This document shows positions 20,280 through 31,170 of a stretch of DNA of 42,361 bases, piece by piece. The stretch comes from Chara braunii (lineage: Eukaryota > Streptophyta > Charophyceae > Charales > Characeae), in contig BFEA01000529.1 of NCBI GenBank assembly GCA_003427395.1, forward strand, positions 391,668-434,028, written 5' to 3'. The translations under genes were made by a program, and so were the position numbers. The notes beneath the pieces are model-generated. The model was not told the origin of the DNA, ran no database searches, and worked only from the letters and a program-made list of their open reading frames with translations. Each line of letters begins with the position of its first letter. The stretch's first letter is position 1.

Positions 20280-23200
20280 ATGCCTGAGGAGATGGCGGAT
20301 GGCGGGAGGAAGCTTGTAACGCTCGACGACCTCATCGATGCCCTGGATAAGCGCGAGAGAGCTCCGAGCAATGTCCCGAAGGTTGATACTTTCCACTTCA
20401 AGGGGGAATGGGTGTCCGACTGGCAGGACCTGACTGAGCAAGCACTGGTGGGGCTGCCGGACGAGGTTAAGCTCCAGCGAGTCCTAAGATATGTCCTTCA
20501 TAGCCACCATCAGGAAGTGGGCAAGGTCGTGGATGCCGCCAATGGTAGTTGGGCGAGGTTCAGGGACATGATGCAGAGAAAGTACAGGTTGGGGGATGAC
20601 TTGCTAACCATGGCGGATTTGGAGGCCATGAACAAGGATGATTTCTCCACGATTGGGGCGTTTGTGCACGAGTTTAAAAGGAAGGTGCGGAAGGTGCACG
20701 GGATCTCCGAAGAAATACAGTGTGCCATATTCTTGGGTCTGCTTACTGGCTCGGAGGCCTCGGAGCTGACGGGTCACGGAGGGGGAAGTGAGAAACTCAC
20801 CTGGGCCACTATCGACAAAGGGGTGGAAGTGGGGAGCCTGGACCAGGTGGAGCAGCACCAAGTGCGGCTGCAAAGGCGCAAGAGAAAGGAAAGGGACGCC
20901 ACCGCGTCCGGGACCCCAGGGGTGAAGAGGATCGTCACAGACGTATTGGCAGCGCTGGGGTATGATAATGAGGCGGAAGTGCAAAAGAGGGGAGTGACCG
21001 TGGCACAAGGCCGGGCGTCAAGGGCAGTGGAAGAGGAGGCTAGGCGCGAGGACTATGGCAGAGAAGAGACGGGCTCCCAGATCCTAACCAAAGCCCAGAG
21101 GAAGCAGCAGAATTTACAAGTGGGGGGTCAAGGATCCGGAAAAGGGCAGGTCCCGCAAACAATTGCTGCGCCGCCACCTGCGGCCACGACAATGTCAGCA
21201 ACGGTCGGGCCGTCATGTATGGGGCCGCCGCCGGCTTGTGGGCATTGCGTGCCGCATTGTCAGCCTACGTCCTGGCCCAGTTGTAATCACTGCGCCTCGT
21301 GCGGGGGTAGTCAGACTCAGCCCGGGCAAATGATCCCTTGTGCGGGCCCAGCGGCAAGTATGGGGCCCCCGAGCTACCCTGCGGCTCAGGGTCAGTTTGT
21401 GGTCCAACCACCTCCCTCCCAACAGGCCTCGCAGGTTAGCGTGGCCGGTGGAGGAAACCAAGGACAAGGCGGACAAGGCAATGGAGGCCGAGGTCAAGGG
21501 GATCGAGGGGGTGGAGGCCGAGGCCGGGGAGGAAATGGTGGGGGTCGTGGGGGTGGTTGGAATGGTCAGAACCAAGGTGGCCGGGGCGGCCAGGAAGGGG
21601 GCCAAGGGTATGGGAGGCCCCGCTTTGATTGGCGAAATGCCACCTGTTGGCATTGTGGCGATGTAGGCCACACTGTGTAATTCTGTGAGCGGCGGCAGGA
21701 GGATGAGTTGTTAGGGTTAATCTCCTCCTGTATGGATGGGGATATATATGACAAGTGGGGTGAGCATATCGACCCCAGGACCCCAGGAGGAATCAGGCAA
21801 GAGGCTCTCCGGCGAGCAGCAGCGGGACCCACATCACCCCCGACAATGTTTAGGATGTGGCAGGAGAAGGAAGGGCCGACCGTAAGAGTCGAGGAGATTG
21901 TAGGGGATAGTGAGGAAGTCACTCAGCGACTAAAGGCGGGGACTATAAGGGAGGAGCCAATAGTCGTCGAATCGGATGACGAGGGGCAGGAAGGCGAAGG
22001 AGAGTCGGCCATAGTCGTCCTGGGGAGGATGGAAGATCTGCTGGAAAAGGTGGGAAGGTACCAGGGGAAGTTGCAGGCCCTGTGTGAAGAAGCCCGAGAG
22101 TGGGAGGCCAATCTGCTTGAGGTCTTCCTCTACGACTCCGGACCTGAGCCTTCGTCAGGACAACAGGGGTACCCAAGGGTGGCAACCGTAGGGACGGGCC
22201 CTAGGTCAAGTATGGCCTATAGACCCCCCACGTCGCATTGGAGGGTGCCACAGGCGGCTCGGACCAGAAGCCAAAATAAGGCCGGGCCTAGCCAAGAGCC
22301 CAGTCAGGCACCCAATCAGGCACCCAGTCAGGCACCTCCTCGAGGGGAGTCTGAGCCAGGGCGCAGGAAGGAGGTGGTGGAAGTCCCGGAGGAAGAGGAA
22401 GAGGATGACGATGAGGAGGATGAGAGGCTCCGACAAGAGGAGGATCAACGAGCGGAGATGAGGGCCAAAAAGAGAGGAGCCCGGGAGGAGGCCGAGCCAA
22501 GCCTGCCCGACAGCGTGCCTAAGAGGAAGAAGTACGAGGTCCGGATGGAGGAAGGCTTTGATGTGGAGCGGATGGTGGACAAACTCCTGGAAGGCCATAA
22601 TGACTTTATGAACCTAAAGGACATCCCGGCGTCGGCGCCAAGACTCTGTGGTGAGTTGAAGGGACGACTGTCACGAAGGCTGGTGCCAAATGTCCATCTG
22701 AGTACGGTCCTGCCCAGAGAGGTGGAGTGGATTGAGGTAGGGAGAAGGATGGATTGGAAATGTGTGGCGTGCGGGCAGGTGGATCTGGTGATAAAGAACC
22801 AGAAGTGCACTGGGATGGTGGACACGGGCGCAGAAATGAACATCATCACGGAGAAGGAGGCGGTGATGATAGGCATGGAGATCGACCGCTCGGACCATGG
22901 CATGCTACATGGTGCTAACTGCAAGGCCGCCTTTTGTGGCACAACGTCAAATGTGATTATAGAGATTGGGAAGGTGCGAGTCAGGACTTGTTTTTTCGTT
23001 ATGCCCGATGTCGATCACCCCATCCTCCTGGGGAGGTCGTTCTTGTGTCGGACGGAAATGTTGATCTTCAACAAGCACGACGGAACAATGATCCTGCTCC
23101 TGTGCGACCCGGCGTGTGGGAATTATGAAGTTATCGCCTGCGGGAACACGGGGCTGGGGAGCGGGAGGAATAGGCCCAATCTAGGCTCGTTCACCTTTGA

Positions 23201-23513
23201 GGAATCAGAGAACGAGCGGCGACGGTTTTGGGAAGTGCCCAAGGAGGAAGATAGGGCTGAGGTGCTGACATTGAGCCTCACGGATGTGAATAAGGCCATG
23301 GAGGTGGTATCGGCTCACGACATGGCGGATCAAGGGGCCATTAAGGCTTTGAGGGAACAGGTTTTGGAGAACCCTCAGGTGGGGGAGGTGGAGTTGGTGT
23401 ATCGGCTTCCGGGAGGGAGGGGAGGCCCTGCGATGACCCAGGCCCAAACGACAAGTCGGCCTTTTTTAGGGGAGGGCTTAAGCAGGGTTCCCAAAGGCGG
23501 TACAAGACCATAG
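20280..23513 (+). pseudogene. gag-pro: gag-protease of G (one in-frame stop)
   Basis: A single frame of 1,077 codons interrupted once. Residues 1-250 form an alpha-rich Gag domain (WVSDWQDL, MMQRKYRLGDDL, FVHEFKRKVRKVHG). About 315-350 is Cys-rich (CGHCVPHC, CNHCASC). About 390-450 is Gly/Arg-rich with RGG motifs. A CCHC zinc knuckle follows: C456, C459, H464, C469. A TAA at 21678-21680 falls inside the knuckle between His and the last Cys. The frame then continues through Gln/Pro repeats, an acidic block (22385-22450), a basic KRKK, and an aspartic protease with DTGA (D848, codon 22821-22823) and ILLGRSF. It ends 43 nt after a -1 slippery heptamer. The ATG at 20280 suits the leader position. 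Gag packages RNA and protease matures the particle in related elements. Confidence 0.9.
23462..23468 (+). promoter_or_regulatory. Candidate -1 ribosomal frameshift heptamer
   Basis: T TTT TTA is in the correct phase: the gag-pro codons are CCT TTT TTA (23460-23468), and slipping back one base gives TTT TTT AGG, exactly the pol frame. The 0-frame stop follows at 23511-23513. A weak foldback lies just downstream (GCTTAAGC, with GGGA/TCCC around it). X XXY YYZ heptamers of this kind direct gag-pol fusion in many retroelements; use here is inferred. Confidence 0.65.
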
Positions 23514-26500
23514 ATAAGAAGTGCCGCCCAGTTCCCGTGCTCGTCACAGAAGATAAGGAAGCCTACTACGAGTGGGAGCGAGGGTTGATACGGCGTATGC
23601 GGGAGCACGCGTTGGTCGGACCGTGTCGTATCAACGATGAGAATGAGGGAAAGCTGATAATCGGAGAGCCCGACTTCCTTTCGCCCCAGGAAAGAGTGTT
23701 GATGGTGGGGCTAATGAAGAAAAGGCACCGTGCGTATGCATTCAATGACGACGAGCGTGGGAGGCTGGATGTGGACAAGGTCCCGATGATCAGGATCCAC
23801 ACGGTCGCACACGAGCCATGGAATCTAAGAGGCGCGCGGTACCCTAATCCGGATGAGGAAAGGATGGTGGTGGACTACCTGGACGACAAGATGCGGACGC
23901 ACGTGACCGACTATTCCAGTGGGCCGTACGCGTCGCCTTGGTTTTGTTTTATTAAACCGAACGGGACGCTAAGGTGGGTGCAAGACTTGCAGCGGCTAAA
24001 TGCGGTGACAATGTGGGACGCGGGAGGATTGCCGAATGCGGACACATTGTCAGAATCGTGCGCAGGGAGGCCTATAATCTCGCTTATAGACCTCTACTCG
24101 AGGTATAACCAATTCCCCGTATACCCGCCAGACAGGCCCGTAACGACAATGCACACTCCTAGAGGGTTGATTCATATGAACGTGGCGCCCCAAGGTTGGA
24201 CGAATGTAGTGGCGATGGTGCAAAGACATATGATCACAACCATGCAGACGGTCATCCCACACATCACTCAGCCCTATATCGATGACCTGGCGGTCAAGGG
24301 TCCGAAGGAAAAGAAGGAAGACGAAGTGATTCCCGGTGTGCGGCGCTTTGTTTGGAAGCATGTCCAAGACATCGATCAGGTTCTGGGGTTATTGGAGGAA
24401 CATAACCTGACGGCGAGCGGCCCCAAGTCGAAGCATTGTATGAAGGAGGCCACGATTCTAGGCTTTGTCTGTAATGAAAGTGGGTGAAGGCCTGATGTAA
24501 AGAAGACAGACAAGATCCTTGAGTGGCCGGTGCCCTTCCACTCGATAACGGATGTGAGGAGCTTCCTTGGGACGTGCGGATTTTGGAGGAGCTTCGTGAA
24601 GGACTTTGCCACGAAGACGGAGCATTTAAGGAAGTTGGTGCGCCAGGATCAAGAATGGGTCTAGGGCGAAGACCAGGAAGAGGCGGTTGGTAGGATGAAG
24701 AGAGAGTTTAAGGAAGGAGGCTTGGTATTGGGAGCGCCAAACTATGAGGCCACGAAGGAAAGACCATTCGTCATTGAGACGGACGCTGGGCCAACTGCCT
24801 TGGGAGGAGTCCTGATTCAGGCAGATACTGAGGGGAAGGAGAGTCCGCTAAGATTCGAAAGTCGTACCCTCAATACAACTGAGAGGAATTACTCTCAGTT
24901 CAAGAAGGAGACGCTGACGGTACTCCATTGCCTAAGGACCTTCCGGAACTATGTTTTTGGCAGGAGGCTCATCTTGAGGGTGGACCCTACTGCACTGGCA
25001 TGTTTCCTGAAGAATTATACTTCATCTGACTCAACCGTCGCAAGATGGTTGACCTACATTTGGATGTTTAATTTCGAGCTGGAAAGGATCCCAGGGAACA
25101 AAAACAGGGCAAATGGGTTAAGCCGCATCAACTGGGACGGATTGGACGAAGAATCGATAGAAGACACACCGCCAGTTGATAGGTTTTTGGACCAAGAGGA
25201 GGACGTCCGCCTGCACATAAACGAATGGTCCTTACGAGTGCCCAGTTGTGTCAGCCACCCCATATGGCTGGCACCAAAGGGGTACGAGCAGAAGGGAGAG
25301 TTAGTCCTCAAGCCCTTTCAGGAGGAGGATCCGTGGGGAAGTAAGGATGTTGGTTGGATGATGAAGTTGTCGTTGGCAGGTACGCATAGTCTGGTGGAGG
25401 AAGTAAGGACAATGGAGGAGGGCCCCACTCAGGTAGAGGAGCATGAGCAGCTAATGGGAGGGATGTACCTGCTTACCAATACGTTCCTGCAAGGAAACTT
25501 CGACCGAAAGGGCTCGTTCAGTCACGAGGAGAATGAGATTCTGGTTCCTGAAAGCCGGGACGACGAATTCGAGGAAGGAAAAATCAAGGAGGTGTTTCGG
25601 GCGGAGGAGTACGATGGGATCTACCGGGAATCGGGGTTGCTCCTATCATGTGAGATGAGGGATAGAGATGCGAGTGCCAAGGCACAGAAAATGAGGCACC
25701 TCTATGTGGTAAGAGACGGCCACTTGTTTATAAAGCGGTAGGTCGGGAACCCCAAGAGGATTGTATGTGGGATAAACCGGCAAATTGATATCATAGCGAC
25801 CATACATGATGGTACAGCAGGGGGGCAAAGAGGAGTGGGTGCCACATGCGCGAAAATAAGCGAGCTCTACCATTGGGACGGGATGCCGACGATGGTTATC
25901 AAATACTGTCGGTCTTGTATACCTTGCCAAGAAAGGTCAGCGCAAAGCCCTGGAGAACCCCTACACCCAAGGTTAGAAAGGGAAGTGGGTGCGGTCGTAC
26001 ACCTGGACCTATTATTCATGCCAGCAGGGGAGAATGGGTGTAACTACATCTTCGATGCACGGGATAACCTTACTGGATTTGTGGACGGACGAGCTATCCG
26101 GACGAAGACTGGCCGGTTTTGGCGAACTTCAATGAGGAGTATTACCTGCGATGCCCTTTTGTCAGGGAGTTCGTGATGGATCGAGGATCAGAGTTTACCT
26201 GCAATGAGGTGAGGACGTTGCTTGCAGGGTACGGCGTAGTGGCCAACTATACTACGACCGCACACCCTCAAGCGAACGCTCCTGTGGAGAGGGGGCACAG
26301 TACCATCACGAATCTCCTGGCTAAGTGGACAGTGGGCAAACCTGGTCAGTGGCCGAAGTTCCTACGGGCAACGTTCTTCGTGGAGAATGTTACTGTAAAG
26401 AGGACTACCAAGTACGCGCCAGCCACGCTATGGTACGAGAGGCATGCCACCTTTCCCATAGAAAGCTTTATGAAGACGTGGAGGCGCCAGGACTTGGAGG

Positions 26501-26845
26501 TAAAACTGTCTTTCGAAGAACTGCTCGATATTCGGGCACGGCAAGTGGGGGCGGCCGAAGAAAGGAGCTGGTAAGGTGGAGAGGAGTCGTATGGAAGATA
26601 AGATGAGGTGGGACCAGATGGCACGAGTAAGAAAGGAGCCATTGGCAGTAGGGGATGTCGTATTATTATATGACTCCTCTTTGGAAAAGCAATTGTCGAG
26701 GAAGCTTGACAAGAGATGGTTGGGCCCCTATAGAATATTGCGATGCGGCGAATTTGGGGCCTATCAGATCGAGGAGCTGGACGGGACAGGCTGGCAAGAT
26801 TGGGTATCAGGAACCAGGCTGAAGAGGTTCGTGGCCAGGGAATAG
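23462..26845 (+). pseudogene. pol: pol of G: RT, RNase H, integrase (broken)
   Basis: Entered by -1 frameshift. Reverse transcriptase has motif A LIDLYSRYNQF (Asp codon 24089-24091) and catalytic YIDD (24275-24286). RNase H has FVIETDAGPTALGG (Asp codon 24782-24784) and TERNYSQFKKETL. The integrase zinc domain starts with His at 25805, but the expected second His is Gln (CAA 25826-25828); CRSCIPCQ follows. The catalytic core has HLDLLF (Asp 26006), VMDRGSEF (Asp 26179) and NAPVERGH (Glu 26287), with 35 residues between the last two, a D35E core. The C-terminal part has KRWLGPYRI. No chromodomain is evident. Stops: TGA 24485, TAG 24662, TAG 25739. Frameshifts lie near 26110 and 26570. Confidence 0.9.
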
Positions 26846-27004
26846 GTAAAGAATTCTACCTTTCTCAGAGTAGACTGGTCCTTGAGGTATCGCATGTTAT
26901 GGTCAGGACAGGTGAGGGAGTAGAAAAAGGCATGTATTGTTATAAAAACTTGATGAACCGAGGGCTAACCTTGTTGTGTGCCTGCTTGCTTTCTCTTGCC
27001 TATT
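26846..27004 (+). other. Post-pol sequence with purine-rich tract
   Basis: Contains GGTGAGGGAGTAGAAAAAGG (about 26910-26929), a possible polypurine tract, followed soon by TG. The 3' LTR identified by match to the 5' LTR starts about 630 bp later, so this tract is either displaced or not the priming site. Confidence 0.35.
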
Positions 27005-27560
27005 GTGCAGGTCTGACTTTTCGAAGACGACCATCCAGAGGGGCGAGAGGGGCGCGCGGCCACGACAGGGGCCTCAGGGAGCATCAAGAGGGGATGACTC
27101 GCACAGACCGGCTTGGAGGGAGTCTACGCCTACCTTCGACGACGGTAAGATAGAGCTTTTCTGGACTCCTACCAGGCACATGCGGCACGGGAGGGCTGGT
27201 CTACCTTGGAGAGGATATGGCACCTGAGGGGAGTTGGGCGCTTCGAGGAGCCTATTGCGCACATTCGAGAGGAGGCGTTGACATAGCAGGATGTGGAGGC
27301 GAGGATGCAGATGCTGAGGGCTTCGTCGATGGGACCGGATGAATTGCCTATTCGATTGGAGGAAGGCAATGCGGAGGAGTTCATTTCGGCCTATGAGCAG
27401 TATATGCGCGACCAGGGGACTGGGCAGGAGGAGTGGATGCAGATGCTGCCCCTCTGGACACGGAGGGCGGAGAGGTCGTTGGCGAGGCAGATCCGATACA
27501 GGGCACACGACTAGGAGGACTGCCAGGCCCAGTTGAGACAGGCATCTCGATGACCGGAGC
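27005..27560 (+). pseudogene. Second Gag-like fragment between pol and 3' LTR
   Basis: In plus-strand frames with one shift near 27150, the translation has the style of a second Ty3 Gag N-terminus: TPTFDDGKIELF, then QAHAAREGWSTLERIWHLRG, IAHIREEALT, LEEGNAEEFISAYEQYMRDQ and LWTRRAERSLARQIRY. TAG stops lie at 27284-27286 and 27512-27514. It differs from the gag at 20280. It may be a remnant of another element joined here by recombination, or an extra module of this element. The family call rests on general resemblance only. Confidence 0.5.
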
Positions 27561-27562
27561 CC

Positions 27563-29043
27563 CTGGGGGCCGTCTTGCCCCACACCCGTTGGGACACCTC
27601 AGGGTGCAGAAAACGGAAAGACCCTCAGGCCGGTTTTGCACGCACTAAAGGGTTACCCCCATTGGCTCGCGTTTCAGCCCACGCCTGAGCGTCGAAAGAT
27701 GACCCTTTGGCTCAGAGTAGGCCGTTTGGGTGTGGGCACTACATAATGCACCATCATCGCGGTTATTCCCGTAGAACTGCATAGCGAGATAGTATGTGTA
27801 AGTCCAGCGCCCTCGCGATCTTATACTAGGCTCGCGCGCGGCACTCGTTGCATCCCGCACTAAAAGAGTTATGAGTCAGGCGGCGAGACCACGAGCGCGT
27901 CACGACCAGTAAACTTGTGGTCTTGGTAACGTGAAGCGGCACGTGGGCGGAGGACTAGTCCCGGTTAGCCTTTGGGAGTCCGTGTACGGGCCTCATTATC
28001 CCGGACGCCGGGTAGCCTATGGGTAGGATACCGGACCTCCTCCGCGCGCGCATCGTTTGGGCTTATCCACCCCCTTTCCATTTTAGAAGGGCCATCAACT
28101 AATGGGGGTTGGAGTGAGTTTCCTTTTTGCGTTTTCATGGTTGGACGTTATAGTCTGTGGCGGCCGTCAAAGTCAANCCCCTTGATGTTCGACCGCCACG
28201 ACAACCTAAAGTTGTCTACTCAACCCCTCTGCACAGGGTGCTGAAGAGGGTGTAGTCTTCAACCGCGCATGGCGGTTGTCCAGCGCCGAGAGACTAACCT
28301 TCAAGGCGCGTATCAGCCGACACTTGAGTGTCGAATGCGACCCTCGCGATTAACGGGGACCGCGTGAGTATGGGTACTATATAGTACGCCATCATTGCGA
28401 CTGCTTGCGTACGCTTGCATTGCGAGTCGATATGAGTTAGTCCTGCGTCCGCGCGGTTTTATAATGAGACTCCCGCGCGACGCCTATCCGATTTCCGCGT
28501 CGGGAGGTTATGGGTTGGTTACCAAGGGGCTAGGAGCGTTGTCACGTGTTTGTGTTGTGTCGTTTTCGTGTGTGTGTATGTTTTATTTTTGTGTCGTAAA
28601 GTAAGTGTGCGTGTGGTGTGTGGAATGCGTCCTAGTCGACCGACGTCGAGCCGCGCTTGGGACTTCAGCCCCCCAAGATGTCGGCTCGCGTGCGGGCCCG
28701 ACAGGCGTATTACCGCGCGTACCCCCTATGCTACAGCGAACGAGAAACGCCCTCGGCTGGTCCACCTCTGCGATTGCAACCGAGTAGCTTTCGTACTGTG
28801 GACTAGTAGCTCGGCGGGGATACGCCCACCGAANGNAGGTNNCGTAAGGTGGAGGTAAGTTGTGCCTCGCGTAGGCCCTATCCTGTCGTAGGGGCTCGCG
28901 AGAGGTATGGCTGGCGCACTCGGCCGGAGCGGCCCAAGGAAGCTCCATTTGTGTGTTCACGACAAGGTTGGTCCAACTCCTGCGTGACGCGACCGAGAGG
29001 GTCCCGCGCTGCCACGTGTGGTGCCGGACCGATGCCCTCGACA
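27563..29043 (+). repeat. 3' LTR of G
   Basis: Intact LTR of about 1.48 kb ending CTCGACA at 29043. It reads without interruption through GTTGTCACGTGTTTGTG near 28541-28557, the site where the 5' LTR is split, and so serves as the empty-site reference. Ambiguous bases lie at 28177 and near 28834-28842. Pairwise differences from the 5' LTR are mostly transitions. Confidence 0.9.
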
Positions 29044-30159
29044 GCGCGTGTCCAGGATGCTAGGCAAAAGTCGTCTATTTCGTCTGTCTTTAAAGTCAGG
29101 CCGAGAAGTCCAATGTGCATGCTAGCCAGTGGGTAAATTAGCCCACAAGGCGGAAGGGACCGGGGTGGCACGCGGGTGCCCGACCCACTGACCCCCATCT
29201 GCTGTGAGAGGTTTAAGTGTGAGCGTGCCCGTTGGGCCACGAAAAAATGGTGAACTGTGCTCTAGCACAATGGGCTAGGGACGGCAGTGGGAGGCCGCCG
29301 CAACATTGGCTGGGTGGCTCAAGCTGTCCCGCGGCTGGTCCCAGGAAACCCCTCTCCACCACGGCCCTCAAAGTTCTCATTTGAATATTTGCTACTACCA
29401 CCAAGATCCGCACCAGGACGCACCGCTACCAAGGCCCATACTGCAGGCGTAGCAGCGGGCCGCGCCTTCCTACTCACCGCATAGTGGTGAAGGTCGGTCC
29501 TCGGGGCTGACTAATTTGTCAGTTGAGTTGATCCACGCTCCCTAGCGGATTGCGACTTCTCGACCGTCAGCCTGCTGCCTGTATCCTTCGATACCGAACG
29601 ATGGGATTGGAAGTTAGCACGCCGCGCAGTATCGATCGGGGCGGGGGGAGGAGGCAGTGGGGAGATGGTATGAGTCCGGGGAGCCAAGCTAGGCAGGGTG
29701 CATTCAGGAGGTGATGTAGTGGGGAAAGTAAATGAGGCGGGGAGCGATGGGCAAAGTCGGGCGGCACCAGGCGGCAGTGAGCAGATAGCGCTGCGGGTAG
29801 CGAACACAGTGGGAGCAGGCGACAAGCGTAGGCAGGAGGGAAGAAGGCCGGATGAACCGGGATGCGAAGCTGCACCGGGTGCATTCGAGGATTGGAGCAA
29901 CGCAGAGAGGAGGAGCTAGCATTGAGGAAAGGCGGAGTGCTACAGAGCTTTGCAGTAGCGGACGAAGTGCAGAGGGCATGAGCAGAACGGAGGAAAACAG
30001 GGAGCGGGGCGATAGCGCAGAAGGAACGGGCGCTAGGACTATGAAGGTGAAGTGGACAGGAAAGGGTGAACCCGGACGGAAATATGAGTCAGGTGCGCGC
30101 GCAGTAAGAGGAAGCTAGTTATGGTGGAAACAAGCGTAGGCAGGAGGGAGCGGAAAAAC

Positions 30160-30720
30160 GCAGAAACCGCCCGATTCTTGATGAAATCGGGCGGGGAAAG
30201 AGTCGAAATTGGGGTTATGAGGTAGGGCGAGATGAATGACGAAAGTAGTTTTGCTGAAGGGTTAGTAAAAGGAAAGTTAGTAGGAAAGAGTCGTGCGAGG
30301 GACCTTCGCGATAGCGGATATGGCCGTATGGGGAGATGAAGATCTCGCTCGTTTCTTGATAAAAACGAGCGAGGGAGCATTCGTTTAAGAGGTTTTTAGA
30401 TGGTGCAAACCCATTGGTAGAGTTAGTTTTAGTGTTAGGTTAGTAAGATAGGAGTTAGTAGAGAAAAGTACCGCGCGGAGGTGTCGAGAGAAAGCGGAGA
30501 TGGTGAGGTGAAAAAACAGGTGATTCACTCGTTCCTTGGCAAAATCGAGCAAGCAAAGATCCATCTATGGGGTTTTGGGACGCTACAAAGTAGATTGTGA
30601 GGTTAGTTTTAGATGTTAGTGGCTAGGTCTTGAGATATGAAAAATAGGAGTTGCGTCGGGATGAGGAGGCTGAAAAACGACGATGAATCTACTCTTATTT
30701 TAGCAGAAGATTCATCCAAA
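30160..30720 (+). other. CTTGAYRR-loop hairpins (third H)
   Basis: CCGCCCGATT-CTTGATGA-AATCGGGCGG (30167-30194) and CTCGCTCGTTT-CTTGATAA-AAACGAGCGAG (30344-30373) are perfect 10- and 11-bp stems with nearly the same loop. A decayed third lies near 30525-30552 (loop CCTTGGCA). A perfect 9-bp stem GATGAATCT/AGATTCATC (30682-30690 with 30708-30716) follows. Confidence 0.8.
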
Positions 30721-31137
30721 ATTTTGCTCCTTCTATTGATAAAAGTAGCGTGGGAGCAAATGCAATGTTGGAGACTTACCGGTGGGCGGTGTGTTGCTCA
30801 TCCTAACGAGGGAGATAGCCGTAGAGCTGAAAACTTACCTGATGATTGATGGATCCTTACGAAAGGTTTGGTTGCGGGTTGAGTACTCAGTATGCGGCTG
30901 AGCGCGAGGGTGAGCCTATGCAGGCTAGCGAGGACGGGATACCGAAGCAGGAAGCAAGTGGCGTAGGCTGGTAGGAGCGTCTTTGCCTTGGCAGTCATAT
31001 CTATGGTGGTAATCGCCTGCGTAGTGGCCCTTTGCCTGTATAGTTGTGTTCGTTATCGTCAGGTTAAGTGTTATCAGTTGGGGCATAGGCCACGATCGCC
31101 ATCAAGGTGTTGTCGTCGACAGCTCTGGCCACGACAA

Positions 31138-31170
31138 GGTTGCAGTGGTCGATAGAGAAAGACTGCAACC
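31138..31170 (+). other. Isolated 9-bp hairpin
   Basis: GGTTGCAGT (31138-31146) pairs perfectly with ACTGCAACC (31162-31170) around a 15-nt loop, in otherwise featureless H sequence. Confidence 0.6.

Larger units (their letters stand above)
10550..29043 (+). mobile_element. Ty3/gypsy LTR retrotransposon G (inactive, with nested H)
   Basis: The order is 5' LTR (in two pieces), PBS, gag-protease, -1 frameshift site, RT, RNase H, integrase and 3' LTR. RT before integrase makes it Ty3/gypsy. The 5' LTR pieces 10550-11533 and 19359-19865 join to match the 3' LTR 27563-29043, and their combined length (about 1.48 kb) equals it. A 7.8-kb element lies between the pieces. The left boundary is where the two LTRs stop matching and could be a little further out. 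In-frame stops and frameshifts mean that this copy cannot make a full polyprotein. Confidence 0.85.

Noticed and set aside
21213-21671. Antisense open frame opposite gag
   Set aside because: Shadow of the Gly/Arg-rich gag coding strand.
20280-26845. G as dead on arrival (copied from an already broken template)
   Set aside because: By eye the LTRs differ by a few percent, enough time for the observed stops and frameshifts to arise after insertion.
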